A stretch of DNA of 64,000 nt, taken from assembly GCA_903834925.1 (NCBI GenBank), contig CAILLA010000128.1:16291-80290 (forward strand), given 5' to 3'. Every line of letters begins with the position of its first letter. The first letter of the stretch is position 1. Below, one piece after another: positions 1 through 9,040 of the stretch. The position numbers and the translations under genes are program-made. The notes beneath the pieces were generated by a model. It did no database searches, was not told where the DNA came from, and saw only the letters and a list, made by a program, of their open reading frames with translations. The DNA comes from an uncultured Schlesneria sp. Lineage in GTDB: Bacteria; Planctomycetota; Planctomycetia; Planctomycetales; Planctomycetaceae.

Positions 1-579
1 GCCGACCATTGAATGACGGGCAAGTTCTGTGACGATGGCCCGCCCAGGACTATCGCCTTCATGGCCGCGTCCTGCGGTGATCCCTCCATTGAAAATCAAT
101 TTTTCCTCGGCGTCGTAAACCAGGCAGTGACCAGATGTCGTGACGCCGAACTCTGTGGCCAGTTTTGCTTCCGGGTCAGTCACAACGCGCAGCCCCGGTA
201 TCGCGTTCGCATTTTCCCAGAGTGCGGTCTTGTGCCACTCCGGCGGACAGCCGGGGGGAACTACAAACAAAGCGGTAAAGTCAATTTGATCACGACATCG
301 TGCCGCAAGACGCGCCAGTTCATTGATACTTGCCCGTGAGCATGGACACCGTGGATGAACGAACATGACCAGTAAAGGTCGCGACGATTGGCGAGGAAAT
401 TCAGAGATCGTTGGAAAAGATCGAGGTGGCCCGGCAGCCGCACCCGGTATTGCACTGTAACTCACAAGGAGAGCCGTCCCGGCAACGACACTACAAATCC
501 AGATGGCCATCATGACATTGATCGCCCAAAGGGACTTGGGGAACATCCATGGGTTAGTCATTTTTTTCGATGAATTCAT
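1..579 (-). CDS. Membrane-anchored thioredoxin-like protein (partial, 3' end off window)
   Basis: Reading the minus strand from ATG at 579 gives 193 codons with no stop before the window edge, so the C-terminus is missing. Residues about 18-42 form a hydrophobic segment, so the protein is probably anchored in the membrane with the rest outside the cytoplasm. A thioredoxin-fold hallmark follows: FVHPRCPCSRASINELARL, where the CPCS pair sits at the usual redox position, then strand and helix patterns ending in VTDPEAKLATEFGV and LIFNGGITAGRGH. Peroxiredoxin/RedB-like proteins with an HPxCPC motif are known from planctomycetes. A redox role is inferred from the Cys pair. A second ATG at 561 is possible; no clear ribosome-binding site precedes either. 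Confidence 0.8.
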   Translation of the reverse strand, partial: MNSSKKMTNPWMFPKSLWAINVMMAIWICSVVAGTALLVSYSAIPGAAAGPPRSFPTISEFPRQSSRPLLVMFVHPRCPCSRASINELARLAARCRDQIDFTALFVVPPGCPPEWHKTALWENANAIPGLRVVTDPEAKLATEFGVTTSGHCLVYDAEEKLIFNGGITAGRGHEGDSPGRAIVTELARHSMVG

Positions 580-805
580 TGTGAATTCGCGATCATCAAT
601 CAAAGGAAGGTAGGGCCATACGAAAAACGCCACATCTCTTATTGTAGCCGTTACTACCATGATCACAGAGGGAAACAGAGATTAACCGTTGACGCGGCAT
701 CAGAGCTTAGTCGCTTAAAGTCGGCCTGTTGTTATTGAACGTGTCGCGGCGAAGGCACCCGGGTCGCTCATCGCCCCAACCGGGACCACTCACAAATACC
801 GACAA

Positions 806-3463
806 TTATTTACTCTTTTCAGCAGCAGGAATTTTGCGCATTTCTGCAGCGAATTCATCGAGTTGATCAAGATTCGCAACTTTGTGGTTCCGGCGAAGCC
901 AGATTTCGTAAGAAATCCTCACGGGTGGTGTCGGCAAGGGCTTGGTCCAAAGCAGTCCGTCGCCGCTGATCATAGCCGTCGACTTCTTCCCATCGGCGCG
1001 GATACGAATTTGGATCTCGGCCTTCGCTTTTGAAAAGGTGAGGAACACATATTCGTCGCTACTAATCCCGGCCGCTTCGCGTTTCCATTTTAAGGATTCC
1101 ATCTGAGTCATGAATTTCTCACCCAGTTTAGGCGGTGTTGTGTCGTCTACTTCAAGCTTGATCTGCTTCTGATCGACGTCAAAAATCACGGCCTTCGAAC
1201 CAGCGGGTAAAGCCAAATCTGCTGCTTCGATACCAGATTCGGCAGGCTTTTCGCTGGCAACGTCAGGCTTCTGAAGCTGCCATGACGTTCTCAGTGCATC
1301 GCCGACAATTATACGGGTTCCGCCTTGCTCCAATGACGTGAGACGAATCAAGACATCCTGTTGTCCCCGAATGTAGGGAAGCCATCCTTTATCATCGACG
1401 ATTTTTCTTCCTGCTTCTCGTGGCAACCAACCTTCAGCTGCCATCTGCAGATCGAAGAACTCCGTCGTTTGTTGCAAATTCAACTTTGTGTTGGCGACTA
1501 ACTGCAGATCCGTAGAAGAATCAAATTCAATCCAGCCTGCATCGGGTGGGATGGGCAATGACTTGTTTGAAACGCTCACATTGGTTTGCACAAACAACTC
1601 TTGAGTCGAATCAGCCGGATAGCCAATCGAAACAGTCAATACGCTTCCCCCTTGCACCATCGAAAAGCTGCGAGACCGAGGGTCTTCACTGCTCGAAGAG
1701 GCGAGCCGTGAATAAGGGGTCCAGCCCGCATCATGAAATTGCTTCAACAAGGCAACTTCGACGTCGATTAATTCAGCTCGAGTGCGATAAGAAACCAACG
1801 AGAATGAACTATAGGCACTCTTGGAGTCAGTCTCAGAGATCTTTGGCAGCCAGCGCACGTCGTAGTTGCCGGCAAAATGTAAGCTGACCTGTAAGCCCGA
1901 CTCAGAACCCGACGGATCAGTCGTCGTTGGAGTGAACGATACGTTTAACAGGCAATCATCTTTTCGGAATATCAATCCGGGTTGTGATCCAACAGTCGGA
2001 GCCACTTCCGTCCAACCGTTTTTTTCCAGAAGATATCGATAGAACTGTTCCGCTTCGGTTTGTGTTGCTCGAACTGCATAGGCACATATTCCATAGTTGC
2101 TCCATTGCACCACGGCACCAGGCAAACCCGGAAATGAGCGAATATCGATGACTCGTTGAAATTGAGCAGAGGATAAAGATCTGTGGTGACCTGCGGCAGT
2201 CGAACGTAATTCCGGCAACGCGATCGGTTGCGTTCCAATCGTCTCTGCCGCGTTGGACTGACCCCAGATTCGAACTCGTCCTTGCTCGGAAGCGATGAGA
2301 AGTGAATTGCTGTCAGGCAACCATTCCAATGCCGCCGTTTGGTCACCGTCGGCGTCGATCACTTGTACGACGGTGTGCGTCGCGGCATCCCAGATTCGAA
2401 CAAGCGAATCCCCGGAATAAGTCGCAATCCACTTTCCATCCTGTGAAAAAGCGATCAGATGGGCGCCAGCACCTCGCAGGGTCGATCCGGTTAACTGGGA
2501 TTTCTCAACGTCCCACAACTGGACTGTCGAGTCCTGATCATTGAATGCAAGAAGACGGCGATCAGGCGATAATGCTAATGCGGGCCCCCTCACATATTCG
2601 GTCGTCAGGGCGGTTTCTTTGCGGCCGGTTTCGACATTCCAGATATTGGCCGCACTTCCTGCCGACGCCAATAAGCTGTCTGAAAGAAATACCAGTCGAG
2701 TGATTTCCTGTTCGTCCATCTTCACGGTTTTGAGCTTTTTCCCCTCGGGTAGTTCCCAGAGATAAACTTCCCCGGAATAACTTGTCGTGGCAAGTTGTTT
2801 TGAATTTGGAGAGAACGCCAGTTGAGTCAGATGACCTTGATGCGCTTTGATGGCGATCACTTCACGCTGGTCGCTGATTGTCCAGATGCGGACAGTTCCT
2901 TTTTGATCGCCAGCCGCAATCCACTTTCCGTCGGCGGAAAACGCAACCGAACGGATTGGTCGTTCGACTTCGTCAGACTTGTAATTTGCGAGCAGTTCGA
3001 CGATCGGTTGCGCGTCTTTGGTGTTCCAGAGCGTCAGCTTGGCCCCGCCCAGTAAATACAGCTTCCCATCAGGACTGATCGCCGCACTTTGTACGGCAGG
3101 ATCAGCAAACCCGTCATTACAGACCAAAAGTTGTAATGGCTCATACTCAGCAATCCCCCATTTGGCAATCTGTTCGGCCGTCGGCTTCACTAGTGCCTTG
3201 GGAGCCGGAACGACAGGCGGACTCGCAACGGGAACTGGCGCTGCGACTGAGGGCACAACCTTGTCATGTTGGACCGTGTCCGGTTGCAAATCGACATCCG
3301 ATGAGATCGGCTTCGCAACAGGAGGTTCGACTGCCGTAGAACTTTTGCCAGCAGTCGGGAAGCCAGCGGGTGACAAGTCTACCGAAGATTTTACACCACA
3401 TCCTTGAACCGCAAACATACTGAGAAGAGGAAGAAGAAATCGAAGATCGTTCGATGAAGACAT
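806..3463 (-). CDS. WD40-repeat lipoprotein
   Basis: About 885 residues from ATG 3463. An in-frame ATG at 3520 would put 19 charged residues ahead of the signal peptide, so 3463 is preferred. The N-terminus has a lipoprotein signal ending in a lipobox-like FAVQGC, then a Pro/Ala/Val-rich linker of about 80 residues. Roughly residues 110-410 contain seven WD40 units, recognisable by endings such as VRIWTI, VYLWEL, ANIWNV, VQLWDV, VRIWDA and VRIWG, enough for one seven-bladed propeller. The C-terminal half has no motif I recognise; it may hold two related alpha/beta modules. Role: probably an envelope protein-interaction scaffold. It is transcribed away from the FG-GAP gene at 4001. Confidence 0.85.
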   Translation of the reverse strand: MSSSNDLRFLLPLLSMFAVQGCGVKSSVDLSPAGFPTAGKSSTAVEPPVAKPISSDVDLQPDTVQHDKVVPSVAAPVPVASPPVVPAPKALVKPTAEQIAKWGIAEYEPLQLLVCNDGFADPAVQSAAISPDGKLYLLGGAKLTLWNTKDAQPIVELLANYKSDEVERPIRSVAFSADGKWIAAGDQKGTVRIWTISDQREVIAIKAHQGHLTQLAFSPNSKQLATTSYSGEVYLWELPEGKKLKTVKMDEQEITRLVFLSDSLLASAGSAANIWNVETGRKETALTTEYVRGPALALSPDRRLLAFNDQDSTVQLWDVEKSQLTGSTLRGAGAHLIAFSQDGKWIATYSGDSLVRIWDAATHTVVQVIDADGDQTAALEWLPDSNSLLIASEQGRVRIWGQSNAAETIGTQPIALPELRSTAAGHHRSLSSAQFQRVIDIRSFPGLPGAVVQWSNYGICAYAVRATQTEAEQFYRYLLEKNGWTEVAPTVGSQPGLIFRKDDCLLNVSFTPTTTDPSGSESGLQVSLHFAGNYDVRWLPKISETDSKSAYSSFSLVSYRTRAELIDVEVALLKQFHDAGWTPYSRLASSSSEDPRSRSFSMVQGGSVLTVSIGYPADSTQELFVQTNVSVSNKSLPIPPDAGWIEFDSSTDLQLVANTKLNLQQTTEFFDLQMAAEGWLPREAGRKIVDDKGWLPYIRGQQDVLIRLTSLEQGGTRIIVGDALRTSWQLQKPDVASEKPAESGIEAADLALPAGSKAVIFDVDQKQIKLEVDDTTPPKLGEKFMTQMESLKWKREAAGISSDEYVFLTFSKAKAEIQIRIRADGKKSTAMISGDGLLWTKPLPTPPVRISYEIWLRRNHKVANLDQLDEFAAEMRKIPAAEKSK

Positions 3464-3666
3464 TTTTTGACTTTTGTTTACAAGGTTATGGGTGATGCGA
3501 CTCATTGGAAAATAAGACAACTGGACAGAGTAACTTTATCGTCTCATGGATTCACCGTGAATCGACCCGTCTATTCCCGGTGAGGGAAACGACCTTCGAA
3601 CAACAAGTTCTCCCTTTGAAGGATTGCCGGCGCGATCCCTCACGAAATCCCTGAGAGACGAACCCA

Positions 3667-3935
3667 TTATTTGCTCTGATCAACCGCGAGAATTTGGCGA
3701 GATTTGGACTTGAGAATCACGACGAATATCCCATAGGAAACATACTTACCGTACTCCTGCTGTTCATCAGGTGTGATCGTCCCACCGGAAGAGCGACTGG
3801 CAAGATAGTCCACTCGATTTTGTAGCTTGTGATCCGCTTTCAAACACAGAATACGGCGAGCATCTCGGCCGTCAGACACTCGCCGAGAGAATCGACAATG
3901 CGATCAAGAGCAGGGGTAGTATTCGTAGGTTTCAC
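3667..3935 (-). pseudogene. Frameshifted small conserved protein (about 90 aa)
   Basis: Two overlapping minus-strand frames join into one recognisable protein. GTG at 3935 starts MKPTNTTPALDRIVDSLGEC LTAE and soon hits a stop. The other frame continues as DARRILCLKADHKLQNRVDY, then GTITPDEQQEYGKYV and ILKSKSRQIL up to the stop at 3667. This matches in order and length the planctomycete small-protein pattern (CLTPE.ARRLL.L, LTPEE..EYE.YV, AILQAKAR) often found beside HNH endonuclease genes. The span of 269 bases is not a multiple of three, so one base was gained or lost near the GAGATGCTCGCC stretch. No HNH partner is visible. It could be a true pseudogene or an assembly error. Confidence 0.6.
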
Positions 3936-4000
3936 GCCCGCATTGTATCATGACCCAGGTTCCAATCCAGAGAAAATTCGATCCTTTGTGAAATGATTTA

Positions 4001-5980
4001 ATGAACGCAAAACCACTTTGGTTATCACTGTTATGCGTGATGTTATTTGCGGTATCCCTTTTCGCCGATGGGCTCGAAAGGTTGCCTTACAACAACCCCG
4101 GCCTGACAGTCGATCTTGGCGTCGGATTGTGGGCCTGGCCTGTGCCATGTGATGCCGATGGTGATGGAGACTTCGACTTGATCGTCTCTTGCCCCGACAA
4201 ACCGTCAAATGGAGTCTGGCTGTTCGAGAACACAACGGGCGACACATCGGCCAACAAGATGCCAGTCTTTAGAGCCGCTCGACGACTGAGTTCCACGGTC
4301 CACTACGTGATGCCAAGTTACATCAACGGCACGTTGCGAATACTGACACCGGGATTTGAATACGTGAACTTCGAGAAGACGGGATTGCAACAGCGGGTTG
4401 AACTCCCCGTTCAAAAGAACTTTTATCAACCTGGCTGGTCTCAAACAAAAGGTCCGAAGATCCGTCACAATCAGTGGCGATACGTGGACGTCGATGGCGA
4501 TGGCGCAATTGATCTCGTGACGGGTATTGAAGACTGGAGCGAATACGGTTGGGATGACGCCTTCAATTCACGCGGTGAATGGACCAATGGTCCGCTGCAT
4601 GGTTTTGTCTTGCTGCATCGCAATCTCGGTACGACCGACGCTCCAAAATATGAACAACCAAGTAAGCTCGAAGCGGGTGGAAAACCGATTGATACGTTTG
4701 GTTGCCCCTCGCCAAATTTCGCCGACTTCGACAATGACGGCGACCTTGATCTGCTTTGTGGCGAGTTTCTGGACGGCTTTACTTACTTTGAAAATGTCGG
4801 CTCCAGAACCAGGCCTGGGTACCGAGCGGGGCAACGTGTCACGACGTCTGACGGCGCACTTCTAAAGATGGATCTCGAAATGATTGTTCCGATCGCATTC
4901 GATTGGGACAAAGATGGCGACATGGATTTGATCGTCGGGGACGAAGATGGACGCGTTGCCTGGATCGAAAACCTCAATCGCAAAAGTGAGGGTAATTCAC
5001 AATCGCGTTTGCCATTCAACTTTGCACCACCGAGATACTTTCAACAAGAGGCCGACACGCTGAAGTGTGGAGCGCTCGCAACTCCCTGTGGCGTCGACTG
5101 GGATGGCGACGGCGACATCGATATTGTTTCGGGCAATACAGCAGGTTACATCGAGTTTTTCGAAAATCTGAGTGGCATTGGTATCGCCCAACCAAAATGG
5201 GCAGCCCCAGTCAGGCTTCAGGTCGACGAAAAAACATTCCGAGTTATGGCGGGACCAAACGGAAGTATACAAGGCCCCGCTGAAGCCAAGTGGGGATACA
5301 CAACGCTCAATGTTGCCGATTGGGACGGCGATGGCCTGCCTGACATCATTCTGAATTCCATACTGGGTCGAGTGCAGTGGATGAAGAACGTTGGCACTCG
5401 CACTCAGCCGAAACTTTCCTCGCCCCAACCGATTCAGGTGGAATGGACGAATGGTCCGCAAAAGCCAGCCTGGACATGGTGGCAACCCGCAGGCAAAGAC
5501 CTTGTCACTCAATGGCGAACAACACCGGTCGTAAACGATTTCACGGGCGATGGGTTGCTCGATCTGGCCATCCTGGACAGTGAAGGCTACTTCGCTCTGT
5601 TTGAACGATTCCGGCAAGATGGGCAATTATTACTCAAACCACCAGAGCGAGTTTTTACCGACGCCATTGGAAAACCGTTACGCTTCAACGAACGGACAGC
5701 AGGAGCGAGCGGGCGGCGCAAGATCGCGGTGATTGATTGGGATGGAGACGGTCAATTGGATATTTTGCTCAACTCCGCAAACGCCGACTTCTATCGCGGA
5801 CTCGGCAAACGCGATGGCGTATGGCGTTTCCAGCGAGAAGGAACGCTCGCACCACAGAATATCGAAGGCCACGACGTCAGCCCGACGACCGTCGATTTCG
5901 ACGGAAATGGAATCCCTGACTTCCTCGGCGGAGCCGAGGATGGCCGGTTCTATTTCCTGAAAAATCCACGCCAAAAATGA
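4001..5980 (+). CDS. Secreted FG-GAP/VCBS repeat protein
   Basis: 659 residues with a clear signal peptide (residues 1-22, hydrophobic LWLSLLCVMLFAVSLF, then A-D). Nine FG-GAP/VCBS-type calcium-binding loops of the form D-x-D-G-D-G-x-x-D run along its length: DADGDGDFD, DVDGDGAID, DFDNDGDLD, DWDKDGDMD, DWDGDGDID, DWDGDGLPD, DFTGDGLLD, DWDGDGQLD and DFDGNGIPD. Such repeats fold as an integrin-alpha-like beta-propeller. It is therefore an exported propeller, probably calcium-stabilised; the ligand is unknown. It stands alone, with a divergent or converging neighbour on each side. Confidence 0.9.
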   Translation: MNAKPLWLSLLCVMLFAVSLFADGLERLPYNNPGLTVDLGVGLWAWPVPCDADGDGDFDLIVSCPDKPSNGVWLFENTTGDTSANKMPVFRAARRLSSTVHYVMPSYINGTLRILTPGFEYVNFEKTGLQQRVELPVQKNFYQPGWSQTKGPKIRHNQWRYVDVDGDGAIDLVTGIEDWSEYGWDDAFNSRGEWTNGPLHGFVLLHRNLGTTDAPKYEQPSKLEAGGKPIDTFGCPSPNFADFDNDGDLDLLCGEFLDGFTYFENVGSRTRPGYRAGQRVTTSDGALLKMDLEMIVPIAFDWDKDGDMDLIVGDEDGRVAWIENLNRKSEGNSQSRLPFNFAPPRYFQQEADTLKCGALATPCGVDWDGDGDIDIVSGNTAGYIEFFENLSGIGIAQPKWAAPVRLQVDEKTFRVMAGPNGSIQGPAEAKWGYTTLNVADWDGDGLPDIILNSILGRVQWMKNVGTRTQPKLSSPQPIQVEWTNGPQKPAWTWWQPAGKDLVTQWRTTPVVNDFTGDGLLDLAILDSEGYFALFERFRQDGQLLLKPPERVFTDAIGKPLRFNERTAGASGRRKIAVIDWDGDGQLDILLNSANADFYRGLGKRDGVWRFQREGTLAPQNIEGHDVSPTTVDFDGNGIPDFLGGAEDGRFYFLKNPRQK

Positions 5981-6135
5981 CGTGTGGAATGTATTGAACA
6001 TGGCTTTCCCCGTGACTTGCCCATGCAATACCGTTATTCTCGTGGCGTCATGATCACTTGGTTTTGACTTTTCAAAAGACCCCTGTGATTCAGCAGAATC
6101 AAAATCGTTTTCTTTCATTCGACGATCAAATTCCG

Positions 6136-6357
6136 ATGGCTCAATCACTCGATCCTCGTCAAATTGAAATTCCTGACGACGATGTCATTGACTTGATGAA
6201 GTCAAAAACTCCTACCGAAAGGTTAGGGATGGCCTTTGAGAGTCATCGCCTTGTTCGAATGAGGCTGGCGGGCCATTTTCGTACCCTGTATCCGCAATGG
6301 ACCGAAGCCGAGGTAGAAAAAGCGATCGCGAGGAGATTTTTGAGTGGGGCAATCTGA
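6136..6357 (+). CDS. Small partner of nucleotidyltransferase (putative antitoxin-like)
   Basis: 73 residues from ATG 6136; a longer in-frame start at 6058 adds an unlikely N-terminus. The protein is all-helical in appearance with the pattern KTPTERLGMAFESHRLVRMR and YPQWTEAEVEKAIARRFLSG. Short proteins of this type (TP.ERL ... HP.W.E..v...vaRR...G) are commonly encoded just ahead of DUF6036/AbiEii-like nucleotidyltransferases in planctomycetes. Its 3' end overlaps the next gene by 14 bases (6344-6357), which suggests translational coupling. A toxin-antitoxin relation is inference only. Confidence 0.75.
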   Translation: MAQSLDPRQIEIPDDDVIDLMKSKTPTERLGMAFESHRLVRMRLAGHFRTLYPQWTEAEVEKAIARRFLSGAI

Positions 6358-6904
6358 GCTCGTCATTTACGCGACTGAGTTGCTGGAAAGTCTCAACGTC
6401 AAATACATGTTGGTTGGGTCGATCGCCAGCATGGCCTACGGTGAATCACGATTCACTCTGGATATCGATATTGTTGTTGACTTGCCACCCAGCCTGGTAA
6501 AGGCGCTTTGTGCCGGATTTCCCGATCCGGATTATTATGTGAGTCTTCCCGCAGCGGAGGACGCGGTTCGCAGGCGAGGCCAGTTCAATGTGATTCAGCC
6601 AAAATCAGGCCTCAAGATTGACTTCATGGTTGCTCGCGATACGGAATGGGGCCTGCACCAACTCACGCGCCGAATCCAAGTGCAACTTGTTCCTGACCAC
6701 TGGGGCTACACGGCGGCGCCCGAGGATATCATCATCGGGAAACTGCTTTACTATGCGGAAGGGGGATCCGAAAAACATATTCGCGATATCGTGGCCATGT
6801 TAAAAATCAGCGACAGCTTGATTGATCGCGATGACGTGACAATGTGGGCAGAGAAACTCAGCGTCAATGAGATCTGGCAAGAGATCCTTCGAAAAGTCAA
6901 TTGA
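6344..6904 (+). CDS. DUF6036/AbiEii-like nucleotidyltransferase
   Basis: 186 residues. The N-terminal third carries the nucleotidyltransferase fold signature: MLVGSIASMAYGESRF followed by TLDIDIVVDL, giving the G-S motif and the paired metal-binding acids D-x-D. A third acidic strand is probably KIDFMVARD. The C-terminal region PEDIIIGKLLYYAEG and HIRDIVAMLKIS is typical of the family. Members transfer a nucleotide to tRNA or protein as toxins or modifiers (AbiEii and MenT are known toxins); the substrate here is unknown. The gene overlaps the small upstream partner, so the two form a likely module. All visible catalytic positions are intact. Confidence 0.85.
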   Translation: MGQSELVIYATELLESLNVKYMLVGSIASMAYGESRFTLDIDIVVDLPPSLVKALCAGFPDPDYYVSLPAAEDAVRRRGQFNVIQPKSGLKIDFMVARDTEWGLHQLTRRIQVQLVPDHWGYTAAPEDIIIGKLLYYAEGGSEKHIRDIVAMLKISDSLIDRDDVTMWAEKLSVNEIWQEILRKVN

Positions 6905-6958
6905 CGACCTTTCGCGATAAAACGCGATCTGGAGAAATCTTAAAACGGTAGCCAAAAC

Positions 6959-7303
6959 ATGATTCGAAATGAGAACGAATACCGGGAGGCTGTTCGTCAG
7001 TTGAACGAACAAGAAGCCCGTTTGAATCAGCAGGCCGCTGAGCTTCGCAAGATGGATCTCAGCCGATCTGAAATCACACGAGTGCTTGATCCTGTTCGCT
7101 CATTTCACGCACAACTGAAAGAAGAAGTCACCTCCTATGAGCGGCTTAAACGCGGCGAATTCAACGCTCTTCCGATGGCCTATGACAATTCCGGTTTACG
7201 CTCGTCAATTCACGCCATTTCTTGCCAATACCACACTAAGATCGGGAAATGCCTCGCCTTTTTTACACTAAACAACGTCCGTGCCGAATCTTCCGACCTG
7301 TAA
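6959..7303 (+). pseudogene. XRE-family antitoxin missing its HTH half
   Basis: 114 residues. The first 72 or so match the N-terminal coiled region of a family of XRE antitoxin-like regulators: MIRNENEYREAV, a heptad-like LNEQEARLNQQAAELRKM, then the hallmark EEVTSYERLKRGEF. In intact relatives that is followed by a helix-turn-helix (G.SQRELA.RLGV). Here the helix-turn-helix is absent. The sequence instead runs into about 40 unrelated residues and stops at 7303, one base before the convergent gene. No other frame in 7170-7310 restores it. A remnant is the simplest reading. A shortened functional binding protein cannot be excluded. Confidence 0.6.
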
Positions 7304-7304
7304 A

Positions 7305-7823
7305 TTACTGCTTCTTGTTTTTCACCATTTGCTCAGCAAGCTCCTTTTGCGAAAAGACCAGTTGAAAGTGTTTCCAAATCGGAGCATCACGAATCCATTT
7401 TGTATAAATTAGTAGAGGCTCGCCGCTGAATGATTTACCAAAGCAGATTGTCGAGTGGTCGGCAACTTTTGCAGAAATCGTCGGAGACCACGAGTAACCT
7501 TGTGACATACTCTTTAGCCCACGAGCACCGTGATGTCCGTCCCATGAAACGGTGACGGAATAAAAAACGCTGGAATCGAATGTGTGTTCTAATTCACTTC
7601 GAATTGCCACGGTACTTCGAATGAGCGAATATTCGGAATCGTCGGGCTGTCGATGAGCGGCGTGCTCGATTGCGAGCAACTCGTTGGCGTATTCAGTGTT
7701 GATGAATTTCCCAAAGTTGCTCAACCGAGAATATTTCTCCCAGACGACAACGAGCATCAGTGCGACAAGTACTGCCGCAGATAATTTCAGCCATCGTCGG
7801 CATCGCTTGGAGATCTTGGCCAT
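7305..7823 (-). CDS. Single-pass membrane protein of unknown function
   Basis: 172 residues with positively charged N-terminus MAKISKRCRRW, one membrane helix at about residues 13-28 and the remaining 140 residues presumably outside the cytoplasm. No family is recognised. The outer part is mixed alpha/beta with no Cys pair or catalytic pattern. The stop is one base from the end of the preceding convergent remnant. The gene lies 23 bases downstream of the UPF0175 gene on the same strand and may be co-transcribed with it; UPF0175 genes usually sit next to a PIN-like gene, which this is not. Confidence 0.6.
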   Translation of the reverse strand: MAKISKRCRRWLKLSAAVLVALMLVVVWEKYSRLSNFGKFINTEYANELLAIEHAAHRQPDDSEYSLIRSTVAIRSELEHTFDSSVFYSVTVSWDGHHGARGLKSMSQGYSWSPTISAKVADHSTICFGKSFSGEPLLIYTKWIRDAPIWKHFQLVFSQKELAEQMVKNKKQ

Positions 7824-7846
7824 GGTTTAGATTTCCAACCCAAGTT

Positions 7847-8095
7847 TCAGACACCGGCTTCCCTCAGAATTTCCTCGGCCGTCGCCTGGAACGGCGATGC
7901 GCCAAATCGCCCCAATGCGACGACAAATTCCGCTCGCGATATTCCGGCAATCTCTGCTGTGAGGCCCTGCGAGACCCTTCGTAACTCGTACCATTTCACC
8001 GCCGCTGCTAACCGCATTTCTTTGGCAAACCCAACGGAGTCCTGACGCATCGCCGCCAAGGCACCGTCCGGCACTTCGATTGTCATGGAAGCCAT
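7847..8095 (-). CDS. UPF0175 family protein (antitoxin-like)
   Basis: 82 residues from ATG 8095 (79 from ATG 8086, also plausible; a TTG at 8245 would add 50 residues that do not fit the family). The body shows the UPF0175 layout: a short strand MTIEVPDGAL, a helix with RLAAAVKWYELRRVSQG, and the C-terminal helix-turn-helix-like segment EIAGISRAEFVVALGRFGAS. Family members are small putative DNA-binding antitoxins often paired with a PIN-like DUF3368 toxin. No such partner is present here, so it is an orphan in this window. Confidence 0.75.
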   Translation of the reverse strand: MASMTIEVPDGALAAMRQDSVGFAKEMRLAAAVKWYELRRVSQGLTAEIAGISRAEFVVALGRFGASPFQATAEEILREAGV

Positions 8096-8557
8096 CGTAG
8101 TGAAATCCACAAACTCCGGAAATTCTATCGCGGCGCCAACATCGTCAAAATGAAAATCAGCACGCCTGCATCCAGTGTACCGCAAGCGGAAGGTTTTGAA
8201 ATTGGTCTGATAGATTTGCAAAATGATTTCCCGAGTCACTTCCAAACGTTAAGAAATTTGGCGTTATTTCCCGGTTACATGCGACAAATGATATTGTCTT
8301 GTTATTGTATTTCTATGTTTTATTGTGGGAGTTGGCGATTCCGGACGAAGAATCCGGGGATTGACATCCCCGGCTCGCCTGGGAAAGGAGTCAGATTTGG
8401 TTCTGGAAATCTCCAGGCCAGTTCTGGTTTTGTGATTTACAACAGCGACTTTGATCTTTGACAACTCGGTGCAAATTTTCATACGGCTCACCCCGTCGTC
8501 CGATTGAGACGGCGGCGGCCCGTGGGCGGTTCGTTGTACGCGCGTCGGGTGCGGTCG

Positions 8558-8608
8558 AGTCTTCGAAGCCCGCCATCCTGCCAATATTTTGGTAGGACTT
8601 CGAAGACT
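8558..8608. repeat. Nested inverted repeat (long hairpin)
   Basis: Outer arms AGTCTTCGAAG (8558-8568) and CTTCGAAGACT (8598-8608) are perfect 11-base complements. Inside, CCTGCCAA (8577-8584) pairs with TTGGTAGG (8589-8596) with one G-T wobble around the loop TATT. The outer arms resemble the TCGAAGACTCC segment found in the GTGCCAC repeat family elsewhere in the window. Confidence 0.6.
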
Positions 8609-8876
8609 TGGATCACTGATGTCGACACTCGTATCAATTAAACTCAAAAGAGTTTAGCCACAGATGCACACAGAACCACACAGATAAAGAGTAGTAAATC
8701 CCATGAACACAGTTGAAAAACACCTTTGCCTGAATTTTCCTTTTCTTTGCATTTAATCGTCATTGTTGCCTAAACATTCCCATAGTTGCCCAAGGGTTTT
8801 TGAAAAAATCACTTCGAAAGACTTTCACAGGGACTCGCTGTCATGATTCAATACCTCGGCAACGATCGCATCGTTC

Positions 8877-8919
8877 TCGAACAATGCTCATCACGCGGGA
8901 GCGATGATGGCTACTTTGG
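8877..8919 (-). repeat. CATCATCGC/GCGTGATG repeat, solitary copy
   Basis: Contains AATGCTCATCACGCG followed by GGAGCGATGATGG and CTACTTTGG, matching the copies at 13681, 13816, 42691, 42831 and 63957 except for one extra G in the loop region. The core can fold as an 8-bp stem with one bulged base and a three-base loop. Unlike the copies at 13.7 and 42.7 kb, no inverted partner is seen nearby. Confidence 0.75.
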
Positions 8920-9040
8920 GCTGACGTGAAATGTCGCGGGAATTTCCGAATTCTCTGAGAATGGACTTTCGACGTCTAATAAATGACGGTAAAAGTCTTA
9001 ATACAGTTCGAAATTTGCTTTCAATTGGACGGAAAGCGTG

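Larger units (their letters stand above)
8246..9040. other. 795-base intergenic stretch with hairpins and a REP copy
   Basis: No convincing gene. It holds a perfect 8-bp hairpin CCGGGGAT-TGAC-ATCCCCGG near 8354-8373, a nested hairpin at 8558-8608, and one copy of the CATCATCGC/GCGTGATG repeat near 8877-8919. The remainder is AT-richer. The promoter of the DUF1501 gene should lie in its last 100 bases, but I cannot point to a -35/-10 pair with confidence. Confidence 0.6.

Noticed and set aside
3018..3407. Plus-strand frame opposite the WD40 gene
   Set aside because: Antisense to the Pro/Val linker of a well-supported lipoprotein; no start site or family.
8150..8461. Plus-strand 103-codon frame upstream of the DUF1501 gene
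   Set aside because: Spans a hairpin and the 5' part of UPF0175; no family pattern.
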